Assembly (NCBI RefSeq): GCF_005217525.1
Contig: NZ_PNXQ01000006.1
Span: forward strand, 25,020 to 63,024
Direction: 5' to 3'
Length of the DNA: 38,005 nt
Source of the DNA: Paenibacillus terrae
GTDB taxonomy: Bacteria > Bacillota > Bacilli > Paenibacillales > Paenibacillaceae
The notes beneath the pieces were generated by a model. It was given only the letters and a program-made list of their open reading frames with translations, had not been told where the DNA came from and searched no databases. The number at the start of each line of letters is the position of its first letter. Position 1 is the stretch's first letter. The position numbers were made by a program, and so were the translations under genes. Positions 25,512 to 34,107 of this stretch are shown piece by piece.

Positions 25512-26372
25512 TTAGTAGCGTTCCAGTACCAAATTCGTTTTCAGGGAATCGGCGGGAACCAGCCACCCTTTGGATTGCAGCAGATTGATCAGCTTGGTGC
25601 GATTGCTGGAGGCAACGCTGTAGTCCGAGGTTTTGAAGGAGATTTCAATGATGGTATCTGTACCTGATCCGTTCGCACTGCGGATAGGCCAGACTTCAAC
25701 ATCGGTATCCAATCCCTGGAAGCTTCCTCCATATTTGCTGACCTGTACAGGACCGCGTACTCTGGAGTCTGCCAAGGCTTGTTTACCCCAGTTGCTGGTT
25801 TTCCAGTTTTGCAGTTTGCCTGGAAGATTGTCCAATAGTTGCTTTAACGCCTGATCCGGGGAAGGAAGAGTTAATCCTTTGGAAGCGTTCGTTTTTTTAT
25901 CATTGGAAAAGCTCAGTGTCTGCTTGCTATAACCCCAATCCACCTCGGCATCGTAGTTATCATCAGATGCGCTAAAACCTTCTTTATTGGCTTGGGTGAG
26001 AGCCGCGTTGATATCTCCGTTCGTGACTGTGTACCGTTTCTTGTAGGTTAATTCATAATTCTTTTTATCTTCTTTTTTGCGAAATCTGACATTCCAGCCC
26101 TCGTTGTTCAATTGCAATTGATCCGTGTCAAAATATTCGACGCTCAATCGTTGCGCAGCTTCGCTAATTTGAAACTCGTTGGCTACGCTGCTTTTCAAAG
26201 AGCCGTCCGCATTGAGGACCTTAGCTGTATCCAGCATCAGTTTTACCTCATAGCTTGGTGTGGCATTGGCGGCAGCCTGCGCAGGCTCGGCCCCTTTCCA
26301 TCCCGTTACAAGCAGCACTGCACTCAGGGTTAATACTGACAAAGCCTTTGTGATACGAAGACCGGTTTTCAT
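25512..26372 (-). CDS. Secreted CYTH-like (triphosphate tunnel fold) protein, function unknown
   Basis: A 286-residue protein with an N-terminal signal peptide: basic MKTGLRITK, a hydrophobic core, and a likely type I cleavage site AQA/A near residue 33. The mature part has a pattern like the CYTH fold: an opening strand SYEVKLMLD, then YFDTDQLQLNNEGWNVRFRKK (80-100), YELTYKKRY (106-114) and a late strand IIEISFKTSDY. In known CYTH enzymes these positions supply the Glu/Lys/Arg lining of a tunnel that binds triphosphates. The full N-terminal ExExK motif is not present here (only E-x-K), so activity is uncertain. CYTH enzymes are normally cytoplasmic, which makes secretion unusual. A long antisense frame on argS is unrelated. 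Confidence 0.75.
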   Translation of the reverse strand: MKTGLRITKALSVLTLSAVLLVTGWKGAEPAQAAANATPSYEVKLMLDTAKVLNADGSLKSSVANEFQISEAAQRLSVEYFDTDQLQLNNEGWNVRFRKKEDKKNYELTYKKRYTVTNGDINAALTQANKEGFSASDDNYDAEVDWGYSKQTLSFSNDKKTNASKGLTLPSPDQALKQLLDNLPGKLQNWKTSNWGKQALADSRVRGPVQVSKYGGSFQGLDTDVEVWPIRSANGSGTDTIIEISFKTSDYSVASSNRTKLINLLQSKGWLVPADSLKTNLVLERY

Positions 26373-26499
26373 CCAATCATCTCCTGTTCGTCCGAATGGG
26401 GGTACACGCTACACTTTACGGGTGTAATGTCAGTCGTATGTCAAGGCAAGCTGGTACTCTGGTTAAAAAATAACATAATTTCTATATGACAGGTAAGAT

Positions 26500-27429
26500 T
26501 TATTCTTGGTTCCCTGACAAATATTCAGCAAATTGGCGGATTAGAGCGGAGCGGTGGCGGTCCTTATTGCTAACCATATAAATGTACCGCTCTACACGTT
26601 GGCCCGGAATAGGCCGTATGACGAGCATCCCGCGTTCAACCTCAGACTGCACAGCTATGCGGGAGACGAAAGAGACGTGTTCTCCCAGCATGACCGCCTG
26701 CTTGATCGCCTCCAGCGAATCCAGCTCCAAATAGGAGGGGAGACGGCGTCCACCACGCTCCAGCCATTTGTCGGTCATTTGGCGTGTGCTGGAATCCTTG
26801 CCGTGCAGCACGAAAGAGGAAGAAGCGATTCGCTCAGGTGTTAAATCGGTTTCGCTTGCGAGCGGGTGATCCGGTGCGCAGATCAGTACCAGCTCATCCT
26901 CGCCCAAGGATTCCGATACCAGTGAGGGCACTTGAAACGGCTCTGTTGAAATAACGCCAAGGTCGATTTCGTGACGGGCAAGCATGTCCTTGATCACCGG
27001 AGCAGTTTTCACGGACAAGGCAATATGAATTCCCGGATGTTCCCGGGCAAAACGGTGCAGCACCGCAGGAAGCACATAGGTAGCTGGTACATAGCTTGCG
27101 CCGATTCGAATGCTCCCCCGCTGGAGTGTGTCGAACTCGCAGACAACCCGCTCCGCCTCGGCGGCGAGCGCATTAATCTTGCCGGCATAGTGGAGCAGCG
27201 CGTACCCAGCATCCGTCAGGATGATTTTGCCCATACGCGTGTCGAACAACTTCACCCCCAAATCCCGCTCCAGGTTTCTCATATGAAAGGTGATGGTCGG
27301 TTGTTTCAGACCGAGAAGCTCAGCTACTGTGGTAATTTTATGATGCTTGTTCAGCAACTCTACAATATGCAGCTTCAGAAGACTTAAATTCACTTGGATG
27401 CCCCGCTTTCTGTTTGATCGGAAACTCAT
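26500..27429 (-). CDS. LysR-family transcriptional regulator of the FbpABC-like operon
   Basis: Up to 309 residues from ATG 27429 (GGAG 4 bases upstream); a GTG at 27393 would give the more usual 297 residues. The helix-turn-helix segment is ITTVAELLGLKQPTITFHMRNLERDLGVKLFDTR. The effector domain starts around GSIRIGASYVPATYVLP and has the CysL/CbbR-type pattern EIDLGVISTEPF. It is divergent from the importer operon at 27593, with palindromes at 27465-27479 and 27482-27491 between them. It is therefore the likely regulator of the importer and metallo-hydrolase. Confidence 0.92.
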   Translation of the reverse strand: MSFRSNRKRGIQVNLSLLKLHIVELLNKHHKITTVAELLGLKQPTITFHMRNLERDLGVKLFDTRMGKIILTDAGYALLHYAGKINALAAEAERVVCEFDTLQRGSIRIGASYVPATYVLPAVLHRFAREHPGIHIALSVKTAPVIKDMLARHEIDLGVISTEPFQVPSLVSESLGEDELVLICAPDHPLASETDLTPERIASSSFVLHGKDSSTRQMTDKWLERGGRRLPSYLELDSLEAIKQAVMLGEHVSFVSRIAVQSEVERGMLVIRPIPGQRVERYIYMVSNKDRHRSALIRQFAEYLSGNQE

Positions 27430-27464
27430 TCCGCTCCATGCGTGGCGGTATCAATCCCCTCTAT

Positions 27465-27491
27465 ATAGATTAAATCTATGAGTGTTAACAC
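27465..27491. promoter_or_regulatory. Tandem palindromes, candidate LysR operator
   Basis: ATAGATT-A-AATCTAT (27465-27479) is a perfect 7-1-7 palindrome that contains the LysR box T-N11-A. GTGTTAACAC (27482-27491) is a perfect 10-bp palindrome two bases further on. Both lie in the 163-base gap between the divergent LysR gene and the importer operon. No clear -35/-10 pair for the operon could be picked out. Confidence 0.6.
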
Positions 27492-27592
27492 AATTCATTG
27501 AAATAATTAATTTTGCTTTAACTTTCCAATAACACAGGCTGCGAATTCAACCTTTACACTGGGGTCAGTCATAAGAACAGGCAGGTAATGCG

Positions 27593-28597
27593 ATGAATCA
27601 GGATCTATATATTCACGGTTTGAGTAAAACCTTCGGTCATATGACCGCATTGCACGAGACGAATCTGGTCGTACGACGGGGACAATTCACGACACTCCTC
27701 GGTCCGTCCGGCTGCGGGAAAACAACGCTTCTACGCATGATTGCAGGGCTGGAAATGCCGGATACCGGCACGATCACGTTGGGGGAGGAAGTTCTTTTTT
27801 CGGCAGAACGCAAAAAGGATATTCCCGCTCATCTCCGTCATTTCGGCATGGTGTTTCAGGATTTTGCGCTGTGGCCGCATATGACGGTGTTTGAAAATGT
27901 GGCCTTCGGGCTGCGTGCGGTCAAGCAGACCAAAGGTGTCGGCTCTGGCAGCGTGCGTGGCAAGGAACTGCGAGCAGCGGTGCTGGAGGCGCTGGACAAA
28001 GTCAGACTGTCGGGGATGGAGGATCGATATCCTCATCAGCTATCTGGTGGCCAGCAGCAGCGAGTCGCTTTTGCCCGCGCGGTCGCCATCCGACCCAGGC
28101 TCGTCTTATTCGATGAGCCGCTCAGTGCACTGGATGCGGTGCTTCGCGAGGAGATGCGCATCGAAATGCTGTCGCTGGTGCGGGATCTGGGGCTGACCGC
28201 TCTGTACGTCACCCATGATCAGATTGAGGCTATGTCGATGTCCGATGAAGTGGTCGTCATGAGAAGCGGACATATTTTGCAGACCGGAACACCCGAAATC
28301 ATCTACAGTCGTCCATCTCATCCAGAGGTGGCGAGGTTCATCGGCAAGTCGAACTGGCTGGAGTCGGAGCGGACGCTATTCCGTCCCGAGCATGTTCGCT
28401 GGGAACAGAATCAAGTGGATCAGCATTCTTTTTCAGTAGAGATTCGGCATGTCAGCTATGTTGGAGATCGTTATGAAGTCCGCATATTGGCGGAGAACGG
28501 CGAGCTGTGGACTGCGTATCATTCCACCCGCTTGCCTATCGGAGAACAAAAGCAAATTTGGGTATCACCGCAACACATCCACCAACTCGATTCATAG
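27593..28597 (+). CDS. ABC importer ATPase (FbpC/PotA type)
   Basis: A 334-residue ATPase. Walker A is GPSGCGKTT, the Q-loop is MVFQDFALWPHMTV, the signature is HQLSGGQQQR, Walker B is RLVLFDEPLSALD, and the switch His is in VTHDQ. The C-terminal 90 residues form a TOBE-like regulatory domain (FRPEHVRWEQN, VGDRYEVRI). This places it with ATPases of ferric-iron, 2-aminoethylphosphonate or sugar-phosphate importers. It energises the two-domain permease encoded two genes on. The stop is 20 bases before the binding-protein start, so it is the first gene of the operon. Confidence 0.94.
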   Translation: MNQDLYIHGLSKTFGHMTALHETNLVVRRGQFTTLLGPSGCGKTTLLRMIAGLEMPDTGTITLGEEVLFSAERKKDIPAHLRHFGMVFQDFALWPHMTVFENVAFGLRAVKQTKGVGSGSVRGKELRAAVLEALDKVRLSGMEDRYPHQLSGGQQQRVAFARAVAIRPRLVLFDEPLSALDAVLREEMRIEMLSLVRDLGLTALYVTHDQIEAMSMSDEVVVMRSGHILQTGTPEIIYSRPSHPEVARFIGKSNWLESERTLFRPEHVRWEQNQVDQHSFSVEIRHVSYVGDRYEVRILAENGELWTAYHSTRLPIGEQKQIWVSPQHIHQLDS

Positions 28598-28617
28598 GGA
28601 AAAGGGGTATATACAAG

Positions 28618-29688
28618 ATGATAAACAAGCACGTTTTTCGTTCAGGTTGGAAAAAGGGCGCGATGCTCGCATTAACATTGACCTTTGGACTGGCTGTCGC
28701 AGGCTGTGGAACGGCTACACCATCTAAGGATGGTGCGCAATCCACCGGATCAGCAGGACAAGCCGGGGCGGCATCGACCGATCAGAAGCTGGTTGTCTAC
28801 AGCGCAGGCCCTGACGGACTGGCAAAAAAGCTGGTAGCTGGGTATGAGGCGCAAAGCGGAGTGAAGGTCGAGCTGTTCCAGGGAACGACAGGTAAAATTT
28901 TGGCCCGCATGGAAGCCGAGAAGGCGAATCCGGTAGCAGATGTGGTGGTGCTGGCATCTCTTCCGTCCGTACAAGGCTTGAAAAAAGACGGCCTCACGCT
29001 GCCCTACCCGGATGCCCAAAACGCGGACAAGCTGAATCCCGATTGGTCCGACAAGGAAGGCAACTATTTCAGCACCAGTGCTTCCGCGTTAGGTATCGCG
29101 TACAACACGAAGCTGGTGAAGACACCGCCGACTTCATGGGCCGATCTCGCGAAGCCGGAATACAAGGACCAAGTTAACATTCCTGATCCGTCCCTGTCCG
29201 GCTCGGCGCTGGATTTTATGACTGGCTACCTGAGTGCCAAAGGCGATGGGGGCTGGACGTTGTTCGAGCAGTACAAGGCTAACGGCGTAGCGATGGCTGG
29301 AGCCAATCAGGAAGCGCTGGACCCGGTCATTACCGGAGCCAAAAGCATGGTCGCTGCTGCGGTTGATTACATGACCTACAAGGCCAAAGCCAAAGGCGAG
29401 CCGATCGACATTGTTTATCCGAAGGAAGGAACAGTCATCAGCCCACGCCCTGCAGCGATTCTCAAATCGACACAGCATGAGCAGAACGCCAAGGCATTCA
29501 TTGACTATCTGCTGTCGGACGAGGCACAGAAGCTGGTAGCGGACGCTTCCTTGCTTCCGGGACGCACGGATGTCAAAGCAGATAAGCGCGCCAATCTGGA
29601 TGAGATTCCGTTGCTGAAAACCAATTGGGAATGGATGGGCGAGCACGGGCCTGACGTGACAGAGAAGTTCACGCAAATGTTCAAGTAA
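28618..29688 (+). CDS. Solute-binding lipoprotein of the FbpABC-like importer
   Basis: A 356-residue protein from ATG 28618 (GGGG about 14 bases upstream, otherwise weak); the longer frame from 28507 overlaps the ATPase gene. The lipoprotein signal peptide ends with Cys30 in GLAVAGCG, followed by a Ser/Gly-rich linker. The mature fold is of the FbpA/AfuA type: LVVYSAGPDGLAKKLVAGYEAQSGVKVELFQG, then ADVVVLASLPSVQGLKKDGL, and VYPKEGTVISPRPAAI near the hinge. The paired C-terminal Tyr ligands of ferric-binding FbpA are not evident, so iron is doubtful. An organophosphate or aminophosphonate ligand is an alternative. The next gene begins 4 bases later. Confidence 0.92.
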   Translation: MINKHVFRSGWKKGAMLALTLTFGLAVAGCGTATPSKDGAQSTGSAGQAGAASTDQKLVVYSAGPDGLAKKLVAGYEAQSGVKVELFQGTTGKILARMEAEKANPVADVVVLASLPSVQGLKKDGLTLPYPDAQNADKLNPDWSDKEGNYFSTSASALGIAYNTKLVKTPPTSWADLAKPEYKDQVNIPDPSLSGSALDFMTGYLSAKGDGGWTLFEQYKANGVAMAGANQEALDPVITGAKSMVAAAVDYMTYKAKAKGEPIDIVYPKEGTVISPRPAAILKSTQHEQNAKAFIDYLLSDEAQKLVADASLLPGRTDVKADKRANLDEIPLLKTNWEWMGEHGPDVTEKFTQMFK

Positions 29689-29692
29689 GCGG

Positions 29693-31363
29693 ATGGGGTT
29701 CTTATCCGTCAAACAGATCAGAGCGTGGAGTCTGACACTCGCTCTGATCGCGCTTGCTTTACTGATCGTGCTGCCGTTGCTACAAATCTTCATCCAAAGT
29801 GTGTATGTAGATGGACAATTACAATGGTCTGCGCCTTTCCAGACGTTGGCTGCATCCCGATTTATGGGTGTGCTGTTCGGCTCGATCTGGCTGGGCATTT
29901 GTGTTATTGCCGGAACGACGGTGCTTGCACTTCCGCTCGCGTGGGTCATGTCCAACACGCGTCTCGCTAGCTGGCGCTGGCTGGACGTGGTGCTATTGAT
30001 TCCGTTTATGACCCCGCCCTATATCGGGTCCATGGGCTGGATTTTGTTTATGCAAAAAAACGGGTATCTGGAGCAGTTGTTTCCGAGCCTGCATTTCTTG
30101 ACCCCGTTCTTTTTCAGCTTTGGCGGCATGGTGATGATCATGAGTCTGCATCTGTTTCCGTTCCTGTACCTGCTGCTGCGCGGTGCGCTGGTTAGGATTG
30201 GCGGCAGTCTCGAAGAGGCCGGAGCCGTTATGGGCGGCGGCTTTCTGTACAGGTTCCGCCGGATCATTTTACCGCTGCTGCTGTCGGCTTACGGAATGGG
30301 CGCGCTGCTCATTTTCGTCAAAACGATTGCCGAGTTTGGAACCCCCGCTACTTTTGGGCGACGTATCGGGTATGAGGTCATGACATCGGAAATTCACAAA
30401 TACATTTCCAGTTGGCCGATTGATTTCGGCAAGGCGACATCCATGGCCTCAGTGCTTTTAACCGCCTGTCTGCTCGTGTGGTATGTGCAATCGGTGATCA
30501 ACCGTAAGTACACATACAGGCTGGTAGGTGGTAAAGGTTCTCGTCCTTCCCGTCTTCGTGTATCCGGCTGGACTACGGGACTGAGCATCGCATTCATTCT
30601 ATTGTTGCTAATGGCGTCCATTGGTATCCCTTATTTTTCAATTATCGCTGCTTCCACCATGAAGCTGCGGGGGATCGGCTTGGCTTGGGATAACTTTACG
30701 CTCGATTATTACAAGGAACTGCTGTCTTGGGGCTCAGAGAGCATGGAGGCGTTGCTGAACAGCATATTTCTCTCTTTGGGGGCATCGACGATTGCCGTTA
30801 TGCTGGGCACATGGTTTGCGCTCGTCATTGGCGGCTCGCGTACGAGGCTCCAGCGGACGGTGGATGCATTCAGCCTGCTTCCGAACACGGTTCCGGGGAT
30901 TGTTATGGTAGTCGGCCTTATTTTATGGTGGAACTCGCCATGGATGCCGATTCCGTTGTATAACACGTACGGTATGGTCATTCTGACGTATGTTGTCTTG
31001 TTTGTTCCTTATACAGTCCAGTATGTCAAAAGCGCCTTTACGCAGGTAGATACTGCTCTTTTTCAGGCAGGACAGGTGTTTGGCGGTCGACCGACTTATG
31101 TATTCCGGCGGATTGTGCTGCCGCTGATTTTACCGGGCATGCTGGCAGGCTGGATGATGACCTTTACCATTGCTTCGCGCGAACTGGTCGGCTCGTTGCT
31201 GATTTTGCCGCCATCCATCCAGACGTCTGCAACCTACATTTTTGCCCAGTTCGAACAGGGGCAGGTGTCGCTTGGTATGGCAATGGCGGTCATGTCGGTC
31301 GGTTTGACCACGCTGCTGCTGATCTTAATGGAAAGCTTAAACTCGCAAAGAAAGTGGAAATGA
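29693..31363 (+). CDS. ABC importer permease, fused two-domain (FbpB type)
   Basis: A 556-residue membrane protein with about 12 helices in two halves, each a binding-protein-dependent permease domain. The two EAA loops are EEAGAVMGGGFLYRFRRIILP (first half) and FQAGQVFGGRPTYVFRRIVLP (second half). This duplicated layout is typical of FbpB, AfuB and AepW-like permeases, which need only one gene for the channel. Its start is ATG 29693, with AAGCGG only 2 bases before it, so translation is probably coupled to the preceding stop. It overlaps the metallo-hydrolase gene by 4 bases (ATGA). Confidence 0.94.
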   Translation: MGFLSVKQIRAWSLTLALIALALLIVLPLLQIFIQSVYVDGQLQWSAPFQTLAASRFMGVLFGSIWLGICVIAGTTVLALPLAWVMSNTRLASWRWLDVVLLIPFMTPPYIGSMGWILFMQKNGYLEQLFPSLHFLTPFFFSFGGMVMIMSLHLFPFLYLLLRGALVRIGGSLEEAGAVMGGGFLYRFRRIILPLLLSAYGMGALLIFVKTIAEFGTPATFGRRIGYEVMTSEIHKYISSWPIDFGKATSMASVLLTACLLVWYVQSVINRKYTYRLVGGKGSRPSRLRVSGWTTGLSIAFILLLLMASIGIPYFSIIAASTMKLRGIGLAWDNFTLDYYKELLSWGSESMEALLNSIFLSLGASTIAVMLGTWFALVIGGSRTRLQRTVDAFSLLPNTVPGIVMVVGLILWWNSPWMPIPLYNTYGMVILTYVVLFVPYTVQYVKSAFTQVDTALFQAGQVFGGRPTYVFRRIVLPLILPGMLAGWMMTFTIASRELVGSLLILPPSIQTSATYIFAQFEQGQVSLGMAMAVMSVGLTTLLLILMESLNSQRKWK

Positions 31364-32700
31364 TGATGACGAAGCTTCGAATTTGGGGCGGAGCGGGCGA
31401 ACATGGCCGCTCCTGCTATGTTTTGGAAGGAAAGCAGCATCGCATCATGCTGGATTGTGGTGTGAAAAAGGAAGGAACCGGGCAGTATCCGGTTTTTCCG
31501 CCGCAGGAGGCGGAGAGGCTGACTGCTGTATTGCTGTCTCATGCACATGAAGATCATTCGATGGCGCTCCCCTTACTGTACAAAAATGGATACCGGGGAG
31601 AGGTGTGGACGACAAAGGCCACTGCGGAACAGCTAGGTTCCTATTTTCGCTCCTGGCATACTTATGTAGAATCGAGAGGCGGAAAATTGCCTTACGACGA
31701 ACAGGATATCGAATCTATCACTTACCGTTATCTGGAGGATGAAGCGCCGTCAGGGGTGTGGCAAGAGGCTAGTCCGGGTGTACGGATCATGTGGGGACGC
31801 AGTGGGCATTTGGCTGGCGCTGTGTGGTACGTAGCAGAAATGGAAGGGAAGCGGTTATTCTTTTCGGGAGACTACAGCCGCGAGTCCGAGCTGCTTGTTG
31901 CCGATGTACCAGAACCCAATCTAGCCGATATCTCCATTATGGACAATGCCTATGACATGGATATAGACCCGCAGCCGGTGAAGCTGGAGCGGCTGCGGGT
32001 CGAGATGGAACGGATTTTGTCTGCTGGTGGTCATGTGCTGCTTCCGGTACCTGCCTTTGGTCGGGGACAGGATTTGATCGTGTGGGCCAGCGAACAATTC
32101 CCTGAACAAGCCATGATTATAGAGCCGGACATATGGCAGGGATTACAGCGTCTGAGCTGTTTGAAAGAATGGCTACGCCCGGAAGCACCTGTACGGATAG
32201 AACATGTGCTGCACAGTGACAGGATCTTTGTGCCTCGTGATGCTGCGGAGCGAGTACGGCTGCTGGAACAGAGTGCTGCGGCTATCATCGTAACCGGGGA
32301 TGGGATGATGGATTCGCCACGGGCGCGCTGGTACTATCAATATTTGTCGGATCAACCGTCGAGTGTGGGGGAGGGCAAAGGTAGCGGAAAAAGTAATCAT
32401 AACGGTGTTATTTTGACGGGACATGCTTCAAGCGGTTCTTTTGGTAAACATCTGCTGGAACGTGGGGATCAGGATGACTGTTGTATCGTACGGCATTTGA
32501 TTTACAAGGTGCATCAGGGGATATCGGATGTGAGACAAATGTTGAAGGTGTTGCCTGGTAAACAGGTTGTGCTCGTTCATGCGCCCAAGCCGCAGACCGA
32601 TCTTGTGCGGGGCGAGCTGATAAGAGAAGGCTGGACCGAGCACGAAAGCTCTGTAAAAGCCATTCACTCTTTGGAACCAGGCGCAATGTTAAACGTTTAG
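31360..32700 (+). CDS. Metallo-beta-lactamase fold hydrolase with beta-CASP-like insert
   Basis: A 446-residue protein. ATG 31360 is chosen because it overlaps the permease stop as ATGA; GTG 31354 is possible. Zinc-site motifs: Asp32 in LDCG, HAHEDH at 61-66, His150 in SGHLAG, and Asp171 in FSGDYS. Beta-CASP-like features follow: the acidic motif A around Asp195 (SIMDNAYD), PVPAFGRGQDL (230-240), LTGHASSGSFG, the motif B His in KVHQGISD and the motif C His in VLVHAPKP. Relatives act as nucleases on RNA or DNA (RNase J, CPSF73). As the last gene of an importer operon, it could instead process the imported compound. No signal peptide is present. Confidence 0.88.
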   Translation: MMMTKLRIWGGAGEHGRSCYVLEGKQHRIMLDCGVKKEGTGQYPVFPPQEAERLTAVLLSHAHEDHSMALPLLYKNGYRGEVWTTKATAEQLGSYFRSWHTYVESRGGKLPYDEQDIESITYRYLEDEAPSGVWQEASPGVRIMWGRSGHLAGAVWYVAEMEGKRLFFSGDYSRESELLVADVPEPNLADISIMDNAYDMDIDPQPVKLERLRVEMERILSAGGHVLLPVPAFGRGQDLIVWASEQFPEQAMIIEPDIWQGLQRLSCLKEWLRPEAPVRIEHVLHSDRIFVPRDAAERVRLLEQSAAAIIVTGDGMMDSPRARWYYQYLSDQPSSVGEGKGSGKSNHNGVILTGHASSGSFGKHLLERGDQDDCCIVRHLIYKVHQGISDVRQMLKVLPGKQVVLVHAPKPQTDLVRGELIREGWTEHESSVKAIHSLEPGAMLNV

Positions 32701-32722
32701 ATGATTCATTTTGCTCCATCCG

Positions 32723-33883
32723 TTATTTCGTACCCTCCTGCATCAGTCGGAAGGCATCGACTTCCCCAAGTTTCGTGGATATAGTGTTGCGCCCGCTGCT
32801 TTTACGAAGGCGCAGCGGTGTAGCGGTACGCTTGAGCAGTGCTTTGATTTCTCCAGGCCCCATCTCCGGTCTCAGTGAAAGGAGCAGGGCAATGCTTCCG
32901 GTTACGTGAGAAGTAGCCATAGACGTACCGCTCATTTCGTGATGCTTGCCGTGTATCCATGAGGAAATAATCTTTTCACCCGGCGCGTACACGTCTACGA
33001 ATTGTCCCCGGTTGCTGAAAGGTGCGATGCGTCTGTATTTATCGGTAGCTCCGACCGAAATGGTCTGGGAATAGCGGGCGGGGTAGTCAATACTCCGGCG
33101 CTTGCCCTCGTTTCCCGAGGAAGCTACGATCACAATACCGTTTTGATACGCTTTGTTCACCATATCAAGCAGCGCCTTGCTGCGTGATTTCATACCGAAG
33201 CTCATATTGATAATATCGATACGATTCAATACACACCAGTCGATGCCAAGAATAATATCCGAAACGTAGGCGGCCCCGTTATGGTCAAACGCTTTTACAG
33301 GATGAATCAGCGCCTGAGGTGCTACGCCAATCCTACCCTCATCATAGTTGGATGCCGCGATGGTACCGGCAATATGAGTGCCGTGACCGTTATCGTCATA
33401 GGGTAGCATGGTCCGATTAAGCAAATTGATGCCTCTAGCGAGAGAATGACGCAGATCAGGATGTTGAAAATCCGCTCCTGTGTCAATCACACCAATCCTG
33501 ATTCGGTTTCCTGTAGAGGAAGGCCAAGCCTTGTGTGCGCGTACCTGTTTGACCCCCCATGGCATGGGCAGGTTTTTCTCCGTCTTCGGCATATGGGCCG
33601 CTCCTCCATGTACCCTCATGCGAGTATCTTCTTCAACGGTAACACCGTTGTGATATTTGCCGAGCCTGTTTCCCCCTGGAAGCGGGGCAATCAGGGCGCG
33701 AATCAGCCGGGCCGGTTGTACTTGCCGTAATCCCGCAAGCTCGGGTTTCAGCTTCCTGAGATAGGACAGGCATTCCCGGTATTGGTGAGGCTTATCGAAC
33801 GTAATGATCTGTTTGTGTCGTCCACTGCGGGACGGCTCCGAAATCCCCTCGTGCAAACGCTGCAAAAAACCCGGATAGTCCAT
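32723..33883 (-). CDS. S8 family serine peptidase (subtilase) without signal peptide
   Basis: A 386-residue protein from ATG 33883, preceded by GGAGGGGGA at ideal distance; the frame reaches 34048 but that start lacks a site. The catalytic triad is Asp134 (GVIDTGAD), His167 (DDNGHGTH) and Ser321 (MSGTSMATSHVTG), with oxyanion Asn258 (ASSGNEG). Residues 22-90 resemble an I9-type inhibitory propeptide, ending VTVEEDTRMRV. There is no signal peptide, so it may be intracellular or leave the cell by another route, as discussed for Bacillus AprX, which it resembles in outline. It is convergent with the metallo-hydrolase gene, with only 22 bases between stops and no visible terminator. Confidence 0.9.
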   Translation of the reverse strand: MDYPGFLQRLHEGISEPSRSGRHKQIITFDKPHQYRECLSYLRKLKPELAGLRQVQPARLIRALIAPLPGGNRLGKYHNGVTVEEDTRMRVHGGAAHMPKTEKNLPMPWGVKQVRAHKAWPSSTGNRIRIGVIDTGADFQHPDLRHSLARGINLLNRTMLPYDDNGHGTHIAGTIAASNYDEGRIGVAPQALIHPVKAFDHNGAAYVSDIILGIDWCVLNRIDIINMSFGMKSRSKALLDMVNKAYQNGIVIVASSGNEGKRRSIDYPARYSQTISVGATDKYRRIAPFSNRGQFVDVYAPGEKIISSWIHGKHHEMSGTSMATSHVTGSIALLLSLRPEMGPGEIKALLKRTATPLRLRKSSGRNTISTKLGEVDAFRLMQEGTK

Positions 33884-34081
33884 TTGAGACAGTCCCCCTC
33901 CGATGAGCCATGCTGAGGTATTGTATGAGCAAGCGTCAGCGGCGGCATGGGAAACCTGCCCCTTTTTTATGGAAATAGGCCTGCTTGTCGTGTCAAAGTG
34001 ATCGCGGACACATACGATACATGGAGGGCATAAGCTCTTGTGCAACAACTTTGGGAACTTCTCCCGGAGCGGGTACAGTCG

Positions 34082-34107
34082 AAAGACGGGGGGGACTCCG
34101 TCTTTTT
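34082..34107 (+). terminator. Orphan terminator-like hairpin upstream of rpoE
   Basis: AAAGACGG and CCGTCTTT form an 8-bp stem around GGGGGACT, followed by more T's. It lies in the 405-base gap 33884-34288 between the divergent subtilase and rpoE, about 180 bases before rpoE. No annotated plus-strand gene precedes it. The gap also holds a 68-codon frame (34040-34246) that I do not annotate. Confidence 0.5.

Noticed and set aside
23989..25566. 525-codon open frame on the minus strand opposite argS
   Set aside because: It lies wholly antisense to a clearly real synthetase gene and runs into the terminator. It has no ribosome site at its start and an amino-acid pattern without recognisable domains. 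It follows from argS codon bias.
31360..32700. Calling the metallo-hydrolase PhnP or RNase J
   Set aside because: PhnP is much shorter and lacks the beta-CASP part; RNase J is longer with a C-terminal extension. The motifs support only the superfamily.
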